From positions 1 through 54,971 of the forward strand of contig PBMR01000002.1 in the NCBI GenBank assembly GCA_002722735.1: DNA of 54,971 nucleotides, written 5' to 3'. The notes beneath the pieces are model-generated. The model worked only from the letters and a program-made list of their open reading frames with translations, was not told where the DNA came from and did not search any database. The position numbers and the translations under genes are program-made. Positions within the stretch are counted from its first letter, which is position 1. Every line of letters starts with the position of its first letter. Of the stretch, positions 42,284 through 50,199 are shown in pieces. Source of the DNA: Methanobacteriota archaeon (GTDB taxonomy: Archaea > Thermoplasmatota > Poseidoniia > Poseidoniales > Thalassarchaeaceae).

Positions 42284-43839
42284 TCGGAGGCTTCGCTCAG
42301 TTTCCTAAACCGGTCCTCATGCGGCGCTCCAACCTCGCGAAGCAGACGAGCCCGAAGGGCCTCGTGCAACCACATTCCACCCTCTATTTCCAACATCAAA
42401 CCCCGTTCAAGGAGGGGAGGAGGTGGCGCACCATCCACTCTGGCTGCCTTGGCCAGCGTCTTCCATGGGACTGGTCTATCAGCAACAGCGAGGAGGGAGA
42501 GCAGTTCCCTGTGGTCATCTGGAAGCACGTCGAGGATCTCCTCGTCGAGGAAGCGTAACCAGTCATCGTGTAGAGTCTGGCCGTAGAGCTCGAGGAGCTC
42601 GACGGCCAACGGGTGACCGCCCGTCGCCCTGTGGACTTGTTCGGCTGGAGTAGCGTCGGGGAGATTGAGCTTGTCGAGCCAAGCAGACACCTCTTCGATT
42701 GACAAACCGGACAATGTGAGTTCCTCGACCTTCTTCCGAGTGTGCACGTCTCGTCTGTCGTAGAAAGCCAGATTGGTTCGAGAGACGAGGAGGAGGCGAA
42801 TGTCAGTGGCCTCTGCAATCTGCAGTAGAGCTCCGAAGAGATGATCGCCCGAGGGCCCGATATTGTGGATGTCATCTAGGATGACCAAGAGCCCCTTGGG
42901 CGTCCTGCTAGACTCTTCCAATAGGTGGGCAGTGAGTCGGCGTCGATAGGTGTCTAAATCTAATCGAGCTGCAGGCCTTAGTGGAAGCGTGTCCAGGATA
43001 TCGTAGGGATCCTCTGAGCCATCGATGATGCCGATCCTATGCAGCAGGCTGGTCGCAATGCCAAGCGGGGAATCCCATGGCTGGCAGGGGTAGTACATCA
43101 CCTGCAAATCATGTTGTGACTCTAGCAAAGCAGACAACCAATGCGAGACCAGAGTCGTCTTGCCGCACCCAGCTATTCCCGAGAGCACCATCATAGGCTT
43201 TTCAGAGCCGTGCCATCGGTCCAGCACAACCTTCTCGTTGATTCTTCCGTGAACCGTACGAGTCGTCGGTGGGCGGATGTGATAGGTCGAATGTGCTCCT
43301 GCTAGCATTGACAGCGAGCCAGGCGGTGGGGAGTCGTCATCCTGACTGACTATCGTCCCGAACCTGATGTCACCGAAGTTCAAAACGCCCTCATGCTGGG
43401 CATGCATCAACACCTGAAGGAGGCTCAGACCGGTCTGAAGCTTGGATGATACTTCATCCGCCCTTACCTCCAGCAACTCCCCATCCCTCGATCTGATTAG
43501 GATCATGAATTCCCTCAGTACGGCTATTCGCTCTAGTGAGGCCTCTCTGCCTTCCTCGGTTAGCTGCCAAGTCTTCTGTCGACGGCTCTCCGCCCTGATT
43601 GTTCGGCTATGTTGGGAGACCCAGCCGTTAGCCATCAGCTCACTCATCGATCGTGAGACATTTGGGGGGTGCAGTGCGCATGACTCAGCGATACCCGGGC
43701 GGGTCACCTCTGTGGACACCAGATAGTGATCCGCCTGATGATCCTGCTCCCACAAATGAAGCAGGATTCGATCGGCCACCGGCACGTTGACTCTCGCATC
43801 ACTGCGTGCCATAGACAATGCGGCCTCCATCGTGCGCAT
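42280..43839 (-). CDS. MarR-type winged-helix + STAND/NACHT-like ATPase
   Basis: 519 residues from ATG 43839; an in-frame TTG at 43842 is equivalent. The N-terminal 115 residues form a winged helix (HPPNVSRSMSELMANGWVSQHSRTIRAESRRQKTWQLTEEGREA). After a linker, an AAA-like module has a P-loop GIAGCGKTTL (about 216-225), Walker B LLVILDDIH, and RLLLVSRTNLAF as sensor region. The later NLPDATPAEQVHRATGGHPLAVELLELYG resembles the GxP sensor of STAND ATPases. Its C-terminal 120 residues are helical. It is probably a signal-responsive transcription regulator, but no ligand is known. The 3' end overlaps trx by 4 bp. The S15 peptidase gene lies 25 bp upstream on the same strand. Confidence 0.82.
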   Translation of the reverse strand: MRTMEAALSMARSDARVNVPVADRILLHLWEQDHQADHYLVSTEVTRPGIAESCALHPPNVSRSMSELMANGWVSQHSRTIRAESRRQKTWQLTEEGREASLERIAVLREFMILIRSRDGELLEVRADEVSSKLQTGLSLLQVLMHAQHEGVLNFGDIRFGTIVSQDDDSPPPGSLSMLAGAHSTYHIRPPTTRTVHGRINEKVVLDRWHGSEKPMMVLSGIAGCGKTTLVSHWLSALLESQHDLQVMYYPCQPWDSPLGIATSLLHRIGIIDGSEDPYDILDTLPLRPAARLDLDTYRRRLTAHLLEESSRTPKGLLVILDDIHNIGPSGDHLFGALLQIAEATDIRLLLVSRTNLAFYDRRDVHTRKKVEELTLSGLSIEEVSAWLDKLNLPDATPAEQVHRATGGHPLAVELLELYGQTLHDDWLRFLDEEILDVLPDDHRELLSLLAVADRPVPWKTLAKAARVDGAPPPPLLERGLMLEIEGGMWLHEALRARLLREVGAPHEDRFRKLSEASD

Positions 43840-43864
43840 CAAGCGTTCGGGGAAATGACCGAGG

Positions 43865-45712
43865 TTATTCCTCGGGTGCGCATTGTGGGTACGAGCTATG
43901 CATAGGGGGCAGGAAGAGATTGGTGCAATCTCTAGTGACCATCGATAGGCTGAGGATGCTATTGGAGCCTAAGTTGAGGGAAACCGGCAGAGTTGAAACG
44001 GGGCTGGGCAAATAGTCCTCTCCCGTCTGCGTGATTATCAACTGGAGTCCATCATCCTCGGGAATTACGACGTCCATCCCGAAGAACTCCATCTTGGCGA
44101 TGACCGTCGAGCCAGGGGTCAATGGACCCCCCTCCTTGCCACCCTCATGGAACCTGAGGTCCATTACAGCGTGACCTAGGTGCATCCCATTGCTGGACTG
44201 CACCATCTCGACGAAGATGTGCCCACTAGTGGCTAGAAGCGATATCGTCGCCTCGACGTGGAAAGTTGGTGTTCCAATTATTCTGGCCTCCTGCTCAAAG
44301 GTCGGGCACTCGATGGTGAGGCTGGAGCCAGAGGATATGGTGTCACTACCGCTGATTATTGAGCAGACATCCATGTTCAATTCTACCCAATCGACGTCTG
44401 ACGGTGGATAGCTCTGCTCGACTCTCCACCCACCAGTGTTATCCTGAATCTCGGCAATTAACCTAGGTTGGGGGCCTTTGTCCATTAGGTAGTAATCGAA
44501 CCACTCTAGGAGGTCATCGGCCCAATCCCACCTCAATGTGTAGGGAAAGGCCTCAGCACCCCTACCGCTGCCTAAGGCTTCGTGATCACTGCTTCGATCG
44601 GGGTAATGGTGGCCCCACTGGCCATAGAGCCCCTTGACCTCGAATCCGGCCTCGATCATCGTGTTGTGAACGGGGAAGGCCATGTGTGGGTCAACGTTCC
44701 AATCCTGCATCCCGTGGATGATATAGATCGAGCCTGCGTAGTTCTGAATTGCCCTAGTGAGGAAGTGTCTCTCCTCCCAGTAGTCACTCCCAGTCCAAGC
44801 AAGGTTATCCCCAGTCAGATATGCTCCGACTCCGGCATAGTATCCCTCGAAGTATCCCTCACATGCGTTCTGTGCGTCCTCAAGATCCCCATCGAGGCCG
44901 AAGCTTCCGTAGACTCCGTTGTGCATGATGGCCCCTCTGGCCTCCATGCTACCATTTCTCCACATCAGATCATGGACACCAATCAACCCGGACATCGGCA
45001 CTATGGTCCGAAGGTGATCAGACCCCATCGCCGCGGCCTCCCACGGCGTTGAGCCGTCGTATGACTTCCCTATGGCTCCGACATTGCCGTTGGAGAAGGG
45101 GGCCGTGCCCAGATATTCAACGGCGGCGTGAATGCCCTCCTGCTCATCGAACCCCATCAAATCCATGCAGTGGTTTGACTCGCCGGTCCCGAATACGCTG
45201 ACCTGCGCCACACCAAAGCCATGAGGGACGAAGTTCTCAATCAGGAAACGTCCGAGTCGGTTCGCCGGGGTCAAGGCATCTACGTCGCCGTCATCATAGT
45301 AGGGTCCTATCTCTGCAATCACCGGGACCCTGCACTCCTCGGGCACTTCGGTCGCATCCATTTCACATCCTTCAATCATGGGGAGCCAGAGTCCCATGTG
45401 CACCTCGGCACCACCAGTCGCCCCGGCTCCTCCATCAGCAGCGCTAATCGCTGGGACAGGAATGTAGATTGAGCGAACTTCGTCAATTTCGTAAGAGCCG
45501 TTCCGAGAGACTCGGCTGAAGACGTCATCATCACGGTATACCATGTCTAATCTATCCTCCACAGGAGGTAGCCAGTGATGCTCTTCGGAAGTCTCGTCGT
45601 CCTGTTCTGAAAGATTGAGGCACCCTGAGATGGCTGGAAGAAGCAGAATCAGGGTTATCAGCATACTCGGCTTTGATGGACGCACGTATTTCACGTCAGA
45701 GGAGTCGCACAT
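43865..45712 (-). CDS. Lipoprotein peptidase of the S15/CocE (X-Pro dipeptidyl-peptidase) family
   Basis: 615 residues from ATG 45712 (MCDSSDVKYV). The longer open frame (753 residues) runs through the divergent gene at 45768 and is not used. A lipobox LPAISGC at about 24-30 suggests a membrane-anchored lipoprotein facing outside. Catalytic motifs: AIGKSYDGS (Ser, about 214), HGMQDWNVDP (Asp, about 336) and YGQWGHHYPD (His, about 367). These match the family's GxSYxG, HGxxDxNV and GxWxH sites. The C-terminal 200 residues form the jelly-roll domain. It may cleave peptides after proline or hydrolyse other acyl substrates; the exact substrate is not shown. It is divergent from the iron exporter gene. 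Confidence 0.85.
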   Translation of the reverse strand: MCDSSDVKYVRPSKPSMLITLILLLPAISGCLNLSEQDDETSEEHHWLPPVEDRLDMVYRDDDVFSRVSRNGSYEIDEVRSIYIPVPAISAADGGAGATGGAEVHMGLWLPMIEGCEMDATEVPEECRVPVIAEIGPYYDDGDVDALTPANRLGRFLIENFVPHGFGVAQVSVFGTGESNHCMDLMGFDEQEGIHAAVEYLGTAPFSNGNVGAIGKSYDGSTPWEAAAMGSDHLRTIVPMSGLIGVHDLMWRNGSMEARGAIMHNGVYGSFGLDGDLEDAQNACEGYFEGYYAGVGAYLTGDNLAWTGSDYWEERHFLTRAIQNYAGSIYIIHGMQDWNVDPHMAFPVHNTMIEAGFEVKGLYGQWGHHYPDRSSDHEALGSGRGAEAFPYTLRWDWADDLLEWFDYYLMDKGPQPRLIAEIQDNTGGWRVEQSYPPSDVDWVELNMDVCSIISGSDTISSGSSLTIECPTFEQEARIIGTPTFHVEATISLLATSGHIFVEMVQSSNGMHLGHAVMDLRFHEGGKEGGPLTPGSTVIAKMEFFGMDVVIPEDDGLQLIITQTGEDYLPSPVSTLPVSLNLGSNSILSLSMVTRDCTNLFLPPMHSSYPQCAPEE

Positions 45713-45767
45713 GATGGATTCGGTCTCCTGAGATGATTTCAAGAGGCGTGATTGATACACGGCTCCC

Positions 45768-46649
45768 GTGGACATCTCGGAACGGAAACGATTGCTGCGC
45801 CTGCAGCGAATGGAGGCTACAGAGGCCGAGGTATACCGGCGCCTTGCCAAGATGCAGAAGGACCCTGTCAATCGGTCCATCTTGGAGGGGATTGCGCTTG
45901 AGGAGGAACGGCACGAAGCGGTCATCGCGAAGATGACCGGCGAGGAGGTCAAAGCTGACAAGGGCAAGGTCACAAGGCAGATTGTTCTCGCTAGATTGCT
46001 TGGATTCACCTTCTCGATCAAGATGATGGAGTCAAATGAGCACCATGCAGCATCTGAGTACCGCGAACTGGGACTCCATGACATCGCTGAGGAGGAGGAG
46101 TTGCACGTGCAGAGCATGATTAGCATGCTCGACGAGGAGCGCTTGCGCTATTCGGGCAGCATCGTACTCGGTTTGTCGGACGCTTTGGTAGAGCTAACTG
46201 GTGCTCTGGCCGGCCTGACTTTCGCCCTGCAGGACCTGAATTTAGTAGCGTTGGCCGGACTGGTGACGGGCATCGCCGCGGCATTCAGCATGGGTGCCTC
46301 GGAGTACTTGTCCTCGCGTGCGGAGAAGAAGAGCGAATCGGCCGTCAAGGCCGCATTTTTCACTTGGATTTCATATCTCTTAACGGTGCTAATGCTAGTA
46401 GCTCCGTTTCTTGTTTTCCAAGCCGACAGCCCTGAATTCCATGGCTTGGGCCCTCATGTTCAAGCACTGATGTTCACCTTTGCAATCGGGCTCCTAATAG
46501 TGGCCCTGTTCAATTTCTTTCTCTCAGTGGTCGAAGAGGCCTCATTCAAGAGCCGTTTCCTCGAGATGACTGGGATACTCGGTGTGGTCAGCCTGATTTC
46601 CTATGGAATCGGGATTGCACTAAGGGGCATACTGGGCGTAGAAATCTGA
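45768..46649 (+). CDS. Ferritin-like/VIT1-CCC1 membrane iron exporter (EVE/MbfA-like)
   Basis: 293 residues. The N-terminal 95 or so residues form a ferritin-like four-helix region with repeated carboxylate motifs (QRMEATEAEVYRRLA, ALEEERHEAVI, EYRELGLHDIAEEEELHVQSM), as in erythrin. From about residue 118 a VIT1/CCC1 transporter domain follows with five membrane helices (SIVLGLSDALVELTGALAGLTFAL, and GASEYLSSRAEKKSE in the cytoplasmic loop). The arrangement matches MbfA, which exports iron in bacteria, and the family transports iron or manganese. GTG 45768 is used. It is divergent from the lipoprotein peptidase with 55 bp between starts. Confidence 0.88.
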   Translation: MDISERKRLLRLQRMEATEAEVYRRLAKMQKDPVNRSILEGIALEEERHEAVIAKMTGEEVKADKGKVTRQIVLARLLGFTFSIKMMESNEHHAASEYRELGLHDIAEEEELHVQSMISMLDEERLRYSGSIVLGLSDALVELTGALAGLTFALQDLNLVALAGLVTGIAAAFSMGASEYLSSRAEKKSESAVKAAFFTWISYLLTVLMLVAPFLVFQADSPEFHGLGPHVQALMFTFAIGLLIVALFNFFLSVVEEASFKSRFLEMTGILGVVSLISYGIGIALRGILGVEI

Positions 46650-46697
46650 GAAGTTCACATCCGCAACCTATGTGCCTGATATCGCTCTCGCGAGTTC

Positions 46698-48200
46698 ATG
46701 GACGCTTACGGGGAGCTGCTTGATAGACTGAAGAACATCGATTTAATCGGCCAGATTGGGGGGCTCGTGAGCTGGGACCAAGAGGTCCTGATGCCCCCCA
46801 AAGCCGCCACCCTTCGAGCCGAGCAGTTGGCTTGGATCTCCAAGACGGGGCATGAGTTGCTGACTAATCCCAGAATAGGGGAGTTGCTCGGGGAACTCGA
46901 GGCCAGCGAGGGTCTGGACGAGGTCCAGGCTGCCAATGTCAGGCTCGCAAGGGAGTCATATGACAAGGCCACCAAACTTCCTACCGAGTTCGTATCACAG
47001 ATGGCTAAGCACAATTCCAAGGCCCTCGTGTCCTGGACAGAAGCCCGTGCAAAGGACGACTTCTCGATTTTCCGCAACGACCTCGCCAAGTCAATCGATC
47101 TCGCACGCCAGAAGGCTGACTACCTAGGTTTCGAGGAGTTGCGTTACGACGCTCTTCTGGATCTCTACGAATCTGGCCTGACAGTTTCTAGGGTTGACCC
47201 TCTGTTCGCTGGACTCCGTGATAGCGTCGCCCCGCTAGTAAAGGCTGTCGTTGAGAGCGAGATGCGTCCTGACATGACATGGGTCGAGAGCAATGCGTGG
47301 AGCCAGCCGAGCCAGGAGGGATTGAGCCAGAGTGTGTCTGAAGCCATCGGGTTCGACTTTGAGGCGGGACGTCGTGATGCATCCACCCACCCCTTCTGCG
47401 GCGGGTCGAATCCGGATGACATACGTTGGACTACACGCTACAATGAGTCCGACCCCTTCGGGTCATTGTATGGTTCCATGCACGAGACTGGGCACGGGAC
47501 GTACGAGCAGGGTCGTCGACGCGACCTTGACTTCCAACCCGCTGGTGAGGCAAACGGCTTGGGTGTCCACGAAAGCCAGAGTAGGCTGTGGGAAAACCAG
47601 GTTGGGCGTTCTAGGGAGTTCTGTGAGTGGGCGCTGCCCCTATGGCAGCAGCACTTCCCAGAAAACACAGAGGGGGTTTCTGCCGACGACCTGTGGCGGG
47701 CTGTCAACCTCGTCGAGCCCAGTTTGATTCGAGTCGAGGCTGATGAGGCGACTTACAACCTGCACATCATGATTCGCTATGAGATAGAGAAGAAATTGAT
47801 CTCCGGGGATCTCGAGGTGGACGATCTACCCGATGCCTGGGACGATATGTACGAGGAGTTCCTTGGGGTTCGTGCGCCGAACCGCACCCTCGGCGTGCTT
47901 CAGGACATCCACTGGTCGATGGGTGCCTTCGGATACTTCCCGACCTACACCCTAGGTAACCTGTACGCCGCCCAACTTCTAGCCGTCGCTCGTGAGGATA
48001 TGCCCGACCATGATGAGAATATGCGACGAGGTGAGTTTGAACCGCTGCTTGGGTGGATGAGGAGGCGGGTTCATCAGCGTGGCAGCATTCTCAAGCCGGC
48101 TGAGCTCATCGAGGAAGCCACTGGCTCTCCGCCCTCGCCTGACGCTTTCGTGGAATATCTGAGGGACAAAGTCAGGCGCCTTTACGGTGTGGAGCCTTGA
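46698..48200 (+). CDS. Carboxypeptidase Taq (M32 metallocarboxypeptidase)
   Basis: 500 residues, the usual size of the family. It removes C-terminal residues from peptides in the cytoplasm. The zinc site is SMHETGHGTYEQG with H262, E263 and H266. The third ligand glutamate lies in the downstream LGVHESQSRLWENQVGRS. Other family blocks are TRYNESDPFGSLYGSMHE, NLHIMIRYEIEKKL, and PNRTLGVLQDIHWSMGAFGYFPTYTLGNL. The start is ATG 46698. It is 48 bp after the iron exporter on the same strand and 45 bp before the propeller gene. A role in peptide catabolism is likely. Confidence 0.96.
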   Translation: MDAYGELLDRLKNIDLIGQIGGLVSWDQEVLMPPKAATLRAEQLAWISKTGHELLTNPRIGELLGELEASEGLDEVQAANVRLARESYDKATKLPTEFVSQMAKHNSKALVSWTEARAKDDFSIFRNDLAKSIDLARQKADYLGFEELRYDALLDLYESGLTVSRVDPLFAGLRDSVAPLVKAVVESEMRPDMTWVESNAWSQPSQEGLSQSVSEAIGFDFEAGRRDASTHPFCGGSNPDDIRWTTRYNESDPFGSLYGSMHETGHGTYEQGRRRDLDFQPAGEANGLGVHESQSRLWENQVGRSREFCEWALPLWQQHFPENTEGVSADDLWRAVNLVEPSLIRVEADEATYNLHIMIRYEIEKKLISGDLEVDDLPDAWDDMYEEFLGVRAPNRTLGVLQDIHWSMGAFGYFPTYTLGNLYAAQLLAVAREDMPDHDENMRRGEFEPLLGWMRRRVHQRGSILKPAELIEEATGSPPSPDAFVEYLRDKVRRLYGVEP

Positions 48201-48245
48201 GGCGGAGTGCGAAAACCCCGATAGCGAGACCCCCGGTGGCAGCCT

Positions 48246-49346
48246 ATGGATTCTCGGGGGTTGCACCACTTCGCCTCGTTCGTCCGAGAGTTGAACGGGG
48301 AGTGCACGCTGCTGAGGATTTTCGGTGACAATCTCGTGGCCGGTTCTCGTCTGGGTGACCTGGCCTGCTGGAGCATAGGCAGTGGAACGGAGATTTGGAG
48401 AATTCTAGTCGAGGGGCCTTGCTCTGACTGTGACCTCGAAGGAGATCTGCTGTGCGTCTCGGAGTCCGACAAACTCCATGCAATTGACATCAGAACGGGT
48501 GAGTTTCTCTGGAATTGCGAGCTTGAGGGCTCGAGCGACTTTGTTAGAATCTCAGGGGGAGTCTGGGCTACCTCATCCGTCTACACTATCGAGATTCAAG
48601 ATTATACCGAGGCTTCCGTTTGGCTCTTTGACAAAGAAGGCCAAGTAGGGGGGAAGTGGGAAATCGAAGGCAAGGCATGGTTCCTTGCTGCAGAATCGGA
48701 TCTCGTCACCGTCGGACTCGGTCGGCCGAAGTGCGGATATGCCAACGTGGCGATTGGCGAGGGTCCCGTGTACTTCTCTGTGGATAATAAAAGCCCAATA
48801 ACCACAGGAGCGGTCTCTGACGAAGGCTCCCGGTATCTCGGCCACAGCGACGGGGGAATAAGCGAGATTACAGGTGAAGGAAGCTCCTCGCACAAAGTTG
48901 AGTCTGGCTCTGTGACATCAATAACAATAGAAGAGGACTGGTTAGCTGGATTCGAGTCGGGTAGTGTGTTATCCGGCCCCTCACTAGGGAGTTGGTCCAC
49001 TGAGGTCGGGGGATCGGTGGATGCGGTTTGCCTAGGACCATCACTGCGTGGTGAAGGGTGCGTCTGGTCATCATCTTGGTCTGAGAAAGCCAAACTTTCC
49101 CTCCTCGACAAGATTAGTGGTGATATCCAGTTTGAGGTCAGCCACGGTTCGCGTATCGGGAAGATTTGTTCAGCGGGGAAGACAATCACCCTCGGTGACT
49201 CCGAGGGAAATATATTCCTAATCGAAGAAGGGGTTCTTCGACGGCGTTTCGAACAAGTGGAAGAGGGTTTTGTAGAGGGTAAAAAAAGGTCACTGATAAG
49301 ACGTAGAATAAACAGTCTCCGAAAAGATGATTTGCAGTGGAAATAA
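48246..49346 (+). CDS. PQQ/WD-like beta-propeller protein
   Basis: 366 residues with recurring blades of the PQQ-like type: LLRIFGDNLVAGSRLGDLACWSIGSGTEIWRI, LLCVSESDKLHAIDIRTGEFLWNCEL, and ISGDIQFEVSHGSRIGKICSAGKTITLGDSEGNIFLIEEG. The blades have W and GD/T-G positions at regular spacing but no catalytic motif. It lacks a signal peptide and membrane helix and is probably cytoplasmic. The C-terminus is basic (KKRSLIRRRINSLRKDD). It could be a scaffold for protein interactions. It is the last gene before the 850-bp structured gap and is on the same strand as the carboxypeptidase. Confidence 0.8.
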   Translation: MDSRGLHHFASFVRELNGECTLLRIFGDNLVAGSRLGDLACWSIGSGTEIWRILVEGPCSDCDLEGDLLCVSESDKLHAIDIRTGEFLWNCELEGSSDFVRISGGVWATSSVYTIEIQDYTEASVWLFDKEGQVGGKWEIEGKAWFLAAESDLVTVGLGRPKCGYANVAIGEGPVYFSVDNKSPITTGAVSDEGSRYLGHSDGGISEITGEGSSSHKVESGSVTSITIEEDWLAGFESGSVLSGPSLGSWSTEVGGSVDAVCLGPSLRGEGCVWSSSWSEKAKLSLLDKISGDIQFEVSHGSRIGKICSAGKTITLGDSEGNIFLIEEGVLRRRFEQVEEGFVEGKKRSLIRRRINSLRKDDLQWK

Positions 49347-49389
49347 CCTCTTTGAACCTCTATTTCCGTTGTATTGCGGTAATATTCTA

Positions 49390-49400
49390 GAAATGTTTAT
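49390..49400 (+). promoter_or_regulatory. Candidate promoter of the structured intergenic transcript
   Basis: GAAATGTTTAT combines a purine-rich BRE-like stretch with a TTTAT core. Initiation some 20-25 bp downstream would start a transcript near 49420. It lies only 44 bp after the stop of the propeller gene and, if real, serves no protein gene on this strand. The motif is short and could be chance. Confidence 0.35.
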
Positions 49401-49590
49401 GAGCCGGTCACCGCCCTGTGGACTTTGCCGCTCCGGGGGAGTGGTGCGAGGGCGCTTCGGCGTGACTCGCGGGCCACAATAACCGAGCCCCGAAGCCGGG
49501 GCGGTGGAACCGAGATTCGAAAGGAGATCGGGGATAGAGCCGGAGCGTCTGTGGGCGTGAAGGCGGAGCAGCGACGAGATCGGAGAAACT

Positions 49591-49607
49591 GGACGCAAGG
49601 AAGGGGA
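49591..49607 (+). repeat. 17-bp purine-rich repeat, copy 1 of 3
   Basis: GGACGCAAGGAAGGGGA occurs three times with no mismatch inside the structured gap (49591, 49708, 49915). Upstream of each copy is a variant of GGAGAGAACTGG, so the true repeat unit is longer. Confidence 0.85.
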
Positions 49608-49707
49608 GAGCGAGAGAGAAGCTGCGGAGATACACGCGCGTAGGGGGAATGAAAAAGTCCCTGGGTCGCGGGAGTGGGGAACGAAGTGGAGAGAACCGGA
49701 GAGAACT

Positions 49708-49724
49708 GGACGCAAGGAAGGGGA
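49708..49724 (+). repeat. 17-bp purine-rich repeat, copy 2 of 3
   Basis: Identical to copy 1. It is followed by further AAGGAAGGGG units to about 49740, so this copy has a small tandem expansion of its tail. Confidence 0.85.
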
Positions 49725-49914
49725 AGGAAGGGGAAGGAAGCGGAGAGAAACACGAAGGCAACAAGGGCGGGGAGACCCGTGGAGGAGCCTGTATCGAACC
49801 GTGGAAAGTAATGGTGAGAGCCATGACGGGAAGCGGAGAACGCGAAGAGGGGGGCGACTCCCTTGGAGAGAGAGTATGAGACGTGGAGAGAACTGGAGAG
49901 GACTGGACAGAACC

Positions 49915-49931
49915 GGACGCAAGGAAGGGGA
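49915..49931 (+). repeat. 17-bp purine-rich repeat, copy 3 of 3
   Basis: Identical to copies 1 and 2, 117 and 207 bp apart between successive starts. The preceding sequence GGACAGAACC is a variant of the element found before the other copies. Confidence 0.85.
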
Positions 49932-50145
49932 AGGAAAGAAGGCGAAGGGGGAGTAAACGTCGCGTCAAAGGGACCCTAGTGGTCCCAGAGACGTCTACCC
50001 GGGAATCCCGGGCCTTAGGGCCCGGGGGACACCCGGACCCTGCGGAGTTAACAGGGGGGGATGCTCCCCCATGTGCAGAACCCCCTGTTGCTCCCACCTG
50101 TACCCAAGGTACAAAGTTCGGCCCGTTGATTAGCGCTACAATGGT

Positions 50146-50178
50146 TGCGGAGCGTCTCGCTCCGCACGCTCACGTTTT
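50146..50178 (+). terminator. Hairpin with trailing T-run at the end of the structured gap
   Basis: TGCGGAGCG and CGCTCCGCA form a perfect 9-bp stem around a TCT loop (50146-50166). A TTTT run follows at 50175-50178. The stem is symmetrical, so it could also act on transcripts of the fumarase gene arriving from the other side. Confidence 0.5.
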
Positions 50179-50199
50179 GTGGTACTAGTGGAATTGCCG

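Larger units (their letters stand above)
49420..50180 (+). ncRNA. Candidate long structured non-coding RNA (unrecognised)
   Basis: The 850-bp gap between two convergent genes (49347-50199) has no convincing coding region. It is strongly purine-rich on the plus strand from about 49500 to 49950. Perfect or near-perfect hairpins are frequent: 49487-49502 (6-bp stem), 49768-49779 (CGGG/GAGA/CCCG, a GNRA loop), 49811-49824, 49970-49986, 50007-50026 (8-bp stem), 50050-50089 (9-bp outer stem), 50099-50113 and 50146-50166. An imperfect stem near 49445-49470 carries a C(TTCG)G tetraloop. GNRA and UUCG loops are typical of folded RNA. A promoter-like motif precedes it and a strong hairpin with a T-run ends it. 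The strand is inferred from those two signals. It does not match RNase P or SRP RNA in my reading. Confidence 0.45.

Noticed and set aside
45713-46126. Extra 138 N-terminal residues of the S15 peptidase frame
   Set aside because: They overlap the well-supported iron exporter gene on the other strand. The lipoprotein signal peptide starts at the ATG at 45712.
49640-49925. Possible RNase P RNA (GAAAAAGTCC and GGACAGAACCGG resemble conserved regions I and V)
   Set aside because: The invariant GAGGAAAGTCC is absent, the other conserved regions cannot be placed in order, and the GGACAGAACC match is part of the local repeat.
49290-50097. Three long minus-strand frames (118-229 codons) across the structured gap
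   Set aside because: The strand is pyrimidine-rich, so stop codons are rare in every frame. Several frames are open at once, the products are low-complexity Ser/Pro/Leu-rich, and none has a family match or a good ribosome-binding site.
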